DNA from: Alteromonas sp. RKMC-009
GTDB lineage: Bacteria; Pseudomonadota; Gammaproteobacteria; Enterobacterales; Alteromonadaceae
Assembly (NCBI RefSeq): GCF_003584565.2
Contig: NZ_CP031010.1
Span: 2,728,001 to 2,792,000, forward strand
Length of the DNA stretch: 64,000 bases
Direction: 5' to 3'
The notes beneath the pieces were generated by a model, which saw only the letters and a list, made by a program, of their open reading frames with translations, did no database searches and was not told the DNA's origin. The translations under genes were made by a program, and so were the position numbers. Shown piece by piece: positions 55,911 through 62,931 of the stretch; the first letter of the stretch is position 1; each line of letters opens with the position of its first letter.

Positions 55911-58346
55911 ATGAAACACACTCTTTTTGCGGTATCTCCGCTTGCTAAAGCCATTGCATTTGGCCTGGTTTTAGCCCCGGCGTCGGTATTTGCTCAGGAA
56001 GCAAATACTCCTTCCGATGAAGAAGTTGAAAAAATTGAAGTGACCGGTTCACTGGGCAGCTTACCTGGCCAGGACGTTGAAGCCGTATTCGGTTTCGGTA
56101 AATCAATTTTAGAGACACCGCGTTCGGCTTCAACCATCAGCTCTGAGCAAATGGAGCGTTTCAATGTGTCAGACATTGATGAACTTGTGGCCTTCGCACC
56201 GGGTACATTTACCCAGTCATTCTTCGGTGTTGCAGGTTCACTGGATGTGCGTGGTAACCCCGGTGAAGCTTATTTCCGTGGCATGAAGCGTCTTGATAAC
56301 CCGGGTAACTATCCTACCCCTATCGGTGCATCAAGCCGTATAGATATCGTTCGTGGTCCTGCTTCTCCCATCTACGGCCCGTCTAAAATTGGTGGTTACC
56401 TGAACTTTAACCCTAAATCAGCCCGTGCATCATCCGGCCAGTATCTGGATGCACCTACCGGCGCTATGTCATATACCCACGGAACATGGGATAAAAGCAT
56501 TGTAACTGCTGAAGTTGGCGGTCCGGCTTCTATCGCAGGCAAAGAAATGGGTTATTACGTATATGGTGAAGTTGAGAATTCAGGAAGTTATTACGAAAAC
56601 TCAGCCACAGATCAGTCTATCCTGCAGGCTTCATTCAACATTGATTTAACCGATAATCTGCGTGTTGAATTCGGTGGCATGTACCATAAGTACGATGGTA
56701 ACCAGGTAGCAGGCTGGAACCGCCTGACTCAGGAGCTGGTAGACAACGGTACTTATATTACCGGTACTGCTCAACCTCTGGATACAGACGGTGACGGTTC
56801 TATCTCCCATGAAGAATACGGCGCAGTAAATCTGGCGGGTAACAGCTTCTTCTATGTACCGGCAGCTTCTTTCACTGATTCAGAAGCCACAGAGTTGATG
56901 GCGCTGGAAAACGTGGGTACTACCACACTAAGTGGTTCACAAACGCTGGTAGCGCCTGACGACCAGCTGGTCAATGAAGCCAACACCTTGTATTTCGATG
57001 TTATCTATTACGCTGACAGCTGGGAAATTAAGAACCAGTTTTTTTACGACGGCTATGACAACATCAACGAAAATGCCTACGGTTTCTCTCAATTCCACGA
57101 CAGTTGGGTAATTGAAGACAAAGTAGTATTCTCTACGGAATATGAAACCAACTCACTGCTTGCACAGTTCCAGGTATCGCCTTCAATCCGCTATACCGAC
57201 TTCCTGCACGGTGATGATTTCACTTATGAATACTTTAACCGTCGCGACCTGACCATGCCGTCTTCTGCACTGGACCGCCGTTTACTGGCAACCCGCAGTG
57301 GCATGAACTACGACAACTATGACGAAGGTAACTACCTGGACTTAGGTTTTGCAGCAATGACAGACCTGACCTGGGACTTCGGTCTGAACATCGTACTGGG
57401 TCTGCGTTACGATACCATTGATATCGAAAGTACGTCCCGCGAAGATCTGAAACTGCCTGCAGAACAGATTGTAGAAGGCAGCACTACACCAATCACTGAA
57501 GAAGAAACTGTTGATGGCGTGTCATGGAACACCAGTATCTCTTACACTACTCCATGGGGCCTGATCCCATACATTACAGTGGCTGAGCAGGCGACACTGG
57601 TTGCCGGTCAGGGTGCTGAAATTACTGTGGGTCAGCTTAACAATGCTGATGGCAGTGGTGCATTTGATACATCAGACCTGTTCGAATACGGTATTAAAGG
57701 TTCATTCCTGGACGACAGCCTGTACTTTGCATTGTCTGTTTATGAGCAGGAACGTACTGACTACAACAGCCAGGCCATTGTAACAAATGCGACAACTCAT
57801 AACGAAGGTGTCGAGTTAGAACTGCGCTGGGTAGTAAATGAAAACCTGGTTGTTTCTGCCGGTTACACCAATGTTGAAGTTATCAACCTGACAGCCCGTG
57901 AAAATGGCAGCCAGTTTGGCTTCCTGGGTCTGGAAGACCTCACCGGTCTGGAAGATCCTTCACTGGTACTGGGCGGTAATGTTATCGGTCTGAACCTTGT
58001 GGGCGAAGGTACAAGTAATCCCAAAGCCAAGAAAGCCGGTATTCCGGATAACATCTACACACTGACAGCCACCTATGACTTCCAGAATGGTTTTGCCAGC
58101 AGTGTCAGCATCATTGATGCAGATGAAGCACCTTCCGGTTTCTCGGGTTCAGTGATGTTGCCGGCTTATACGCTGGTAAACGCAGGCCTGTCTTACCAGA
58201 CAGAGCAATGGGATATCAACTTCACTGTTAAAAACTTAACGGATGAGCGCTACTTCCGCGCGAACTTCCCTGACCTGTTCGGTAGCCAAATCGTGTTACC
58301 TGAACTGCCTCGTCACTTCAACGTGAAGTTTGGTTATAAGTTCTGA
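55911..58346 (+). CDS. TonB-dependent receptor with an EF-hand-like loop
   Basis: An 811-residue outer-membrane receptor. The signal peptide ends after VFA (about residue 28). A plug domain follows (about 45-170, with PRSASTISSEQMERF and DIVRGPASPIYGP), then a beta-barrel ending with Phe (KFGYKF). Residues 291-302, DTDGDGSISHEE, match the canonical EF-hand Ca2+ loop (D1, D3, D5, G6, I8, E12) and would lie in an early barrel loop. GAGGAAA precedes the ATG. The next gene encodes a periplasmic purine nucleoside protein, so the receptor likely takes up nucleosides or related compounds. Confidence 0.9.
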   Translation: MKHTLFAVSPLAKAIAFGLVLAPASVFAQEANTPSDEEVEKIEVTGSLGSLPGQDVEAVFGFGKSILETPRSASTISSEQMERFNVSDIDELVAFAPGTFTQSFFGVAGSLDVRGNPGEAYFRGMKRLDNPGNYPTPIGASSRIDIVRGPASPIYGPSKIGGYLNFNPKSARASSGQYLDAPTGAMSYTHGTWDKSIVTAEVGGPASIAGKEMGYYVYGEVENSGSYYENSATDQSILQASFNIDLTDNLRVEFGGMYHKYDGNQVAGWNRLTQELVDNGTYITGTAQPLDTDGDGSISHEEYGAVNLAGNSFFYVPAASFTDSEATELMALENVGTTTLSGSQTLVAPDDQLVNEANTLYFDVIYYADSWEIKNQFFYDGYDNINENAYGFSQFHDSWVIEDKVVFSTEYETNSLLAQFQVSPSIRYTDFLHGDDFTYEYFNRRDLTMPSSALDRRLLATRSGMNYDNYDEGNYLDLGFAAMTDLTWDFGLNIVLGLRYDTIDIESTSREDLKLPAEQIVEGSTTPITEEETVDGVSWNTSISYTTPWGLIPYITVAEQATLVAGQGAEITVGQLNNADGSGAFDTSDLFEYGIKGSFLDDSLYFALSVYEQERTDYNSQAIVTNATTHNEGVELELRWVVNENLVVSAGYTNVEVINLTARENGSQFGFLGLEDLTGLEDPSLVLGGNVIGLNLVGEGTSNPKAKKAGIPDNIYTLTATYDFQNGFASSVSIIDADEAPSGFSGSVMLPAYTLVNAGLSYQTEQWDINFTVKNLTDERYFRANFPDLFGSQIVLPELPRHFNVKFGYKF

Positions 58347-58365
58347 TCAAACTGACTCGTACCGC

Positions 58366-58391
58366 AACGGCATGCATTCGCATGCCGTTTT
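58366..58391 (+). terminator. Terminator-like hairpin after the receptor gene
   Basis: AACGGCATGC and GCATGCCGTT form a perfect 10-bp stem with an ATTC loop, followed by TTTTAAT counting the last stem bases. It may partly end the receptor transcript and leave some readthrough to the gene at 58453. Confidence 0.7.
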
Positions 58392-58452
58392 AATATGTGC
58401 AGTACCTTCAGTTTCATTCTGAGGCGATTGCTACATCAACAAGGAGCTATTT

Positions 58453-59511
58453 GTGAAAAATACTGTGTCAGCCATTCTTGGTTTCTGCCTGCTCAGTCTT
58501 ACCACCCTCAGCCACGCTGCTGTACCGTTAAAGGTGAAAGCCGTGGTCGTTACGATGTTTGAAATCGGTGAAGACGAAGGTGATAAAGCCGGCGAATTTC
58601 AAATGTGGAAAGAACGTTATGGCCTGGATACCCGTTTTCCTTTCCCCCAGTCTTTCCACGACATCTACGCCAATGAAGACAAAGGTGTGCTTGCCATCGT
58701 AACAGGCATGGGCACTGCACGTGCTTCTGCAGCCATTATGGCACTGGGGCTGGACCCCCGTTTTGACTTAACCGAAGCCTACTGGCTGGTTGCCGGTATT
58801 GCCGGCATGGATCCAGAGGACGGTACAATCGGTTCCGCAGTCTGGACACGCCATCTGGTGGATGGTGATCTTGCCCATGAAATCGATGCCAGAGAAATAC
58901 CTGCTGACTGGCCTTCAGGCTATTTCCCTTTATTCGCAAACGGCCCGCAAACCGATGCCGGCCGCCCGGCTGTTAACGGTGAAATGTACAAGCTGAATAC
59001 CGGTTTAAGTGAATGGGCATTCAATATGACGAAATCGCTGAAACTTATGGACACTGAAGCCATGGCTGAATTGCGTGCACGTTATAAAAACTATCCCAAC
59101 GCGCGGACCACGCCAAAAGTCATGATCGGTGATCATCTGGCGGCTTCCACTTTCTGGCATGGCAAACTGCTGAATGACTGGGCTAACGACTGGGTATCAT
59201 TATGGACCCGTGGTGAAGGCAACTTTATGACTTCCGGTATGGAAGATACCGGCAGTTACCAGTCGATGATTTATCTGGACCGTGCGGGCAAAGCCGACAA
59301 GAACCGTATTATGGTGCTGCGCACAGCAAGTAACTTCACTATGCAGCCGGAAGGACTGACTGCCGCAGAGAATTTGGCGATGGAACGTGAAAACGGTGGC
59401 TATGCGGCGATGGTACCGTCACTGGAAGCGGCCTATCTTGCTGGCAGTACGGTGATAAATGAACTGGTTGAAAACTGGGATAAATATCAGAAACACATCC
59501 CGGGAGAATAA
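58453..59511 (+). CDS. NUP family ('purine nucleoside permease') exported protein
   Basis: A 352-residue protein of the NUP family, named after fungal nucleoside permeases. The bacterial form here has a signal peptide (about residues 1-22, ending SHA) and no membrane segments, so it is periplasmic and not a permease. The mature part has VTGMGTARASAAIMAL near residue 80 and AGIAGMDPEDGTIGSA near 115, reminiscent of the purine nucleoside phosphorylase/nucleosidase superfamily. I infer a periplasmic nucleoside-binding or -cleaving role. It starts with GTG at 58453 with AAGGAG upstream. Confidence 0.85.
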   Translation: MKNTVSAILGFCLLSLTTLSHAAVPLKVKAVVVTMFEIGEDEGDKAGEFQMWKERYGLDTRFPFPQSFHDIYANEDKGVLAIVTGMGTARASAAIMALGLDPRFDLTEAYWLVAGIAGMDPEDGTIGSAVWTRHLVDGDLAHEIDAREIPADWPSGYFPLFANGPQTDAGRPAVNGEMYKLNTGLSEWAFNMTKSLKLMDTEAMAELRARYKNYPNARTTPKVMIGDHLAASTFWHGKLLNDWANDWVSLWTRGEGNFMTSGMEDTGSYQSMIYLDRAGKADKNRIMVLRTASNFTMQPEGLTAAENLAMERENGGYAAMVPSLEAAYLAGSTVINELVENWDKYQKHIPGE

Positions 59512-59543
59512 ACGGCCCGCTAAACCCTGACGTCAGGCATTAA

Positions 59544-59575
59544 AAAAATGGCGCAGTCATGACTGCGCCATTTTT
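59544..59575. terminator. Bidirectional terminator between the NUP and deaminase genes
   Basis: AAAAATGGCGCAGTCA and TGACTGCGCCATTTTT form a perfect 16-bp inverted repeat with A- and T-tracts on both sides, between two converging genes. A strong intrinsic terminator for both. Confidence 0.9.
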
Positions 59576-59597
59576 GATTGTTGATCCCGCTGACGTG

Positions 59598-60599
59598 CTA
59601 CTGCACTGCTTCCACAGCATCATGCCAGTGAAGCTTTTCTTCCTCAGACAGGAAACTGGCTGTAAAACTGTTTTTCACCAGCTTACGTAACTGCTCTTCA
59701 TTCATCCCCAGTGCAGATTCCAGGGCGTCAAAGTTCTCATTCATGAAACCACCGAAATACGTGGGGTCGTCAGAATTTACTGTTACCAGCAGTCCTTCTT
59801 CCAGTAACGACAGAATATTGTGCTTCGCCATATCATCTATGACACACAGTTTCAGATTGCTCAGCGGACAAACTGTCAGGGGGATTTGCCTGTGTTTGAT
59901 GAGCGCCAGCAGCTCGTCATCTTCGCTGCACCGCACACCGTGATCAATCCTGTCGATATTGAGCAGATTGATAGCTTGCCAGATATACTCAGGCGGCCCC
60001 TCTTCACCGGCGTGGGCAACGACTTTAAAACCAAGAGAGCGGGCCTGACTGAAAACCCGTTCAAACTTTTCAGGAGGATGTCCCAGTTCTGAACTGTCCA
60101 GACCCACTGCATCAATATTGTCGTACCAGGGCTCTGCATCCTGCAATGTCTGAATGGCTGACTCTTCACTCAGATGGCGTAAAAATGAGAGGATAAGTTT
60201 CACACTCATTCCCCAGCCTTCCTGCGCCTCTCTGATGGCTTTCAGGAAACCCGTCATAAATGTCCGGTAAGATACATGACGTTCCGTGTGCGTTTGCGGA
60301 TCAAACATGATCTCAGCATGAACAATGTTTTCTTCCTTACATTTCAGCAGGTATGCCATCATCAGTTGATAGAAATCGTCCTCAGTACGCAGCACATCCG
60401 CACCGGCGTAATACAAATCAAGAAAGCTCTGCAAGTCTGAAAACTGATAAGCAGCTTCGATATCCGCAACAGACTGATACGGCAATTCTACGCCATGGCG
60501 TTGTGCCAGCTCCCACATCAGAGACGGTGACAATGTACCTTCGATATGTAAATGCAGTTCTGCTTTAGGCAGAGCACGGATTAACGTTTTTAGCGACAT
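59598..60599 (-). CDS. Adenosine/adenine deaminase, cytosolic
   Basis: A 333-residue metal-dependent deaminase without signal peptide. Metal and catalytic residues are visible in ELHLHIEGTL near residue 15, VAHAGEEGP near 190, IDHGVRC near 216 and NSDDPTYFGGF near 270. The D-D-P-x-Y-F-G-G form is, as I recall, typical of adenine deaminases of the AAH1 type rather than classical adenosine deaminase, so adenine is the more likely substrate. AGAGGAAAA precedes the ATG at 60599. It is divergent from the AzgA-type permease gene. Confidence 0.88.
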   Translation of the reverse strand: MSLKTLIRALPKAELHLHIEGTLSPSLMWELAQRHGVELPYQSVADIEAAYQFSDLQSFLDLYYAGADVLRTEDDFYQLMMAYLLKCKEENIVHAEIMFDPQTHTERHVSYRTFMTGFLKAIREAQEGWGMSVKLILSFLRHLSEESAIQTLQDAEPWYDNIDAVGLDSSELGHPPEKFERVFSQARSLGFKVVAHAGEEGPPEYIWQAINLLNIDRIDHGVRCSEDDELLALIKHRQIPLTVCPLSNLKLCVIDDMAKHNILSLLEEGLLVTVNSDDPTYFGGFMNENFDALESALGMNEEQLRKLVKNSFTASFLSEEEKLHWHDAVEAVQ

Positions 60600-60679
60600 A
60601 ATGGATTTTCCTCTCCGTTGACACAACGGCAATGCACGGAGTATTTTTTCTTAGTGGTTTGCACCAAAATAACACACTA

Positions 60680-60696
60680 TTGCACTCGTGGTGCAA
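60680..60696. promoter_or_regulatory. Inverted repeat before the adenine deaminase gene
   Basis: TTGCAC and GTGCAA with a 5-base spacer form a perfect inverted repeat 81 bases before the deaminase start; another TTGCACC half-site lies at 60659. It differs from the RutR-like box and may bind a different regulator. Confidence 0.4.
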
Positions 60697-60882
60697 CTTC
60701 ACCTGTTATCGTGACAGTATTGTATCTGTAACAACTGAAAATTTGCTACAATCCCGCCCCTTAAGTTTATGAAATGCCTGCTCCTTTCCGGCACCGCCTT
60801 CCATAAACTTCCGGCAAATCAATCACTGGCCGGACTGCACTACTGTATCAAGCTGAAAAGCAAGCACAAAACGAACCATTTC

Positions 60883-60896
60883 TGACTAAGTGGTCA
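60883..60896. promoter_or_regulatory. RutR-like operator before the AzgA-type permease gene
   Basis: TGACTAAGTGGTCA; its complement TGACCACTTAGTCA differs by one base from the site before the secreted deaminase gene. It fits TGACCA-NN-TGGTCA at 11 of 12 defined positions and ends 60 bases before the ATG at 60957. Confidence 0.55.
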
Positions 60897-60956
60897 GGAT
60901 TTTGCTTTATCCGGCTTCAGATAATACGCATAAATAGAATAATCCGGGGAGACCCC

Positions 60957-62288
60957 ATGTCACACGCTTTATTGGAACGCCTGTTTAAGCTGCAGGCACA
61001 TGGTACAAATGTTAAAACCGAAGTCATCGCCGGTTTAACAACCTTTGCTGCGATGTCTTATATTCTGGTCGTAAACCCGGGCATTCTGGGGCTGAGCGGT
61101 ATGCCCGTAGAAGGCCTTATTACTGTTACCGCCCTCGCCGCCTGTGTGGGTAGTTTGCTGATGGCTGCCATGACAAATTACCCGGTGGCACTGGCTCCCG
61201 GCATGGGCCTGAATGCGTTCTTCACTTTTACCATTTGTATGGGCCGTGACGTTCCCTGGGAAGCGGCGTTGGGTATCGTATTCTGGAACGGCATCTTGTT
61301 CCTTCTGCTCACCCTGACCGGCGTCCGGACGAAGGTTGCAGAGGCTGTGCCGCCCTCACTGAAAGTCGGCGTGCAGTGCGGTATCGGTCTGTTTATCGCT
61401 TTTATCGGATTAAAAAATGCCGGTCTGGTAGTGGATAATCCGGCGACGTTCGTCAGCTTAGGAGATTTATCCGACCCTGCTGTACTGCTTGCTTTTGCCG
61501 GTATTCTTCTGACCATCGTGGTAGTAATGCGCAACGTTACAGGGGGCATTCTGCTCTCTATCATTATTCTTTCCGTTGCCGGTACATTCATCCCCTCCGG
61601 TGACGGTTATCTCACTAACCATCCCGATGCTTTCTTTGGCATGCCGGATCCCATTGACGATACTTTCTTTGCTATGGATATCTGGTATCCCATCGAACAT
61701 TTTGGTGAAACCTGGGACCTGATTTTTGCATTAATGTTTGTGAATATGTTCGACACCATCGGCACCCTCATCGGCGTGTCGCGACGTGCTAATCTGCTGG
61801 ATGAAAAGGGCAAATTGCCTAAAATTGGCAGTGCGATGACCGCTGATGCGACCGCCAGTGTAGCCGGTGCAGCACTGGGTACATCACCGGTCACCAGTTA
61901 TGTGGAGTCGGCTGCGGGTGTTTCCGCAGGAGGCCGTACAGGATTAACTGCCATCGTTACTGCACTGTGTTTTCTGTTTGCGTTATTCCTGACTCCGCTG
62001 ATGAAAGTCATTCCTCTGATGGCAACGACACCGGCACTCATCATGGTGGGGATCCTGATGATGGATTCCATCCGCCAGCTTGATTTCGATGATCTCGGCG
62101 CTTTGGCAACCGCTTCCGTGGCCCTGCTGGCAATGCCGCTAACATTTAGTATTTCAGAAGGTATTGCATTGGGATTCATTACCTATGTGGTCACCATGGC
62201 CGGCAGTGGCAGATACAAAGAAGTGAGTAAAATAACCTATATTCTCGCGCTGGTTTTCCTGCTCAGATACATCTTTGATTTGAAATAA
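60957..62288 (+). CDS. AzgA family purine permease (adenine/guanine/hypoxanthine)
   Basis: A 443-residue NCS2-superfamily permease of the AzgA/GhxP type, with about 12 to 14 hydrophobic segments. Typical features are TEVIAGLTTFAAMSYILVVNP near the start, ALAPGMGLNAFFTFT near residue 83, LMFVNMFDTIGTLIGVSRRA near 265 and SPVTSYVESAAGVSAGGRTG near 315. It should import adenine, guanine or hypoxanthine by proton symport, feeding the adenine deaminase encoded divergently. GGGGAG precedes the ATG. Confidence 0.93.
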   Translation: MSHALLERLFKLQAHGTNVKTEVIAGLTTFAAMSYILVVNPGILGLSGMPVEGLITVTALAACVGSLLMAAMTNYPVALAPGMGLNAFFTFTICMGRDVPWEAALGIVFWNGILFLLLTLTGVRTKVAEAVPPSLKVGVQCGIGLFIAFIGLKNAGLVVDNPATFVSLGDLSDPAVLLAFAGILLTIVVVMRNVTGGILLSIIILSVAGTFIPSGDGYLTNHPDAFFGMPDPIDDTFFAMDIWYPIEHFGETWDLIFALMFVNMFDTIGTLIGVSRRANLLDEKGKLPKIGSAMTADATASVAGAALGTSPVTSYVESAAGVSAGGRTGLTAIVTALCFLFALFLTPLMKVIPLMATTPALIMVGILMMDSIRQLDFDDLGALATASVALLAMPLTFSISEGIALGFITYVVTMAGSGRYKEVSKITYILALVFLLRYIFDLK

Positions 62289-62295
62289 AAGAAAT

Positions 62296-62327
62296 AAGGA
62301 GTCCCTCAGCGGACTCCTTTGTTTTTT
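62296..62327 (+). terminator. Rho-independent terminator after the AzgA-type permease gene
   Basis: AAGGAGTCC and GGACTCCTT pair with a 6-base loop and are followed by TTTGTTTTTT counting the last stem bases, directly after the permease stop. Confidence 0.85.
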
Positions 62328-62352
62328 CACCCCACCGTCGCGGGCAACGCGT

Positions 62353-62796
62353 TTATTCCATGTGCTTGTAGCCCATGCATTCCACTTCCAGCATAGCTCC
62401 CATCGCCAGACCGTCAGCGCCGAAAGCGCTGCGCGCAGGTAACTTGCCTTTTTCAAAGTAGGTAACGTATACCTTGTTAAAGTCTCCCCATTGACTGATA
62501 TCGTCAATCATTACCGTGCATTTAAAAATATCATTCATTGTCAGGCCGGCAACCGCTGCTGCCGACTTAACATTATCCATGACCTGGCGGGCCTGAGCCG
62601 TCATGTTATCTGCCATCTTGCCTTGCTTATCCAGAGGTAGCTGACCGGACAGATACACGGTATTGCCCACCTGAGTGGCAACAGAAAAAGGCGCATCCGG
62701 CGATGATGAGGCAAAACGGGTGATACCGGCTGCCATGGAACTGGTTACCAGAGGAAGAGTGAGGAGTAAGGTGACCATACTGCGGGTTTTAAACAT
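62353..62796 (-). CDS. Exported RidA family protein
   Basis: A 147-residue RidA/YjgF protein with an N-terminal signal peptide (about residues 1-23, cleavage after MAA). The Rid core has VYLSGQLPLDKQGKM near residue 48 and the active-site arginine in LPARSAFGADGL near 120, with an acidic residue after it. RidA enzymes hydrolyse reactive enamines/imines in the cytosol; an exported form is uncommon. Its place beside purine genes may be linked to periplasmic metabolism. It is divergent from the binding-protein gene. Confidence 0.87.
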   Translation of the reverse strand: MFKTRSMVTLLLTLPLVTSSMAAGITRFASSSPDAPFSVATQVGNTVYLSGQLPLDKQGKMADNMTAQARQVMDNVKSAAAVAGLTMNDIFKCTVMIDDISQWGDFNKVYVTYFEKGKLPARSAFGADGLAMGAMLEVECMGYKHME

Positions 62797-62931
62797 ACAT
62801 TTTCCTTGATGAGATAAAAGTGCTGCCAGCTTTTTATTAAACCTTATCTAAAAAAACTTTTAATTTTTGATAAGCCAAACTATGTTTAAAAGTTAACAAC
62901 AGGGATACAAGTCAAACAGACAGGATTAATT

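Larger units (their letters stand above)
60600..60956 (+). promoter_or_regulatory. Divergent control region of deaminase and permease genes
   Basis: A 357-base region with no gene. It contains the inverted repeat TTGCAC-N5-GTGCAA (60680-60696) near the deaminase side, an extra TTGCAC at 60659, and the RutR-like box at 60883-60896 near the permease side. I see no clear promoter boxes. Confidence 0.5.

Noticed and set aside
59526..59537. Palindrome CCTGACGTCAGG after the NUP gene
   Set aside because: It lies between the gene end and a strong terminator, so a regulatory role is unlikely; too short to be a terminator itself.
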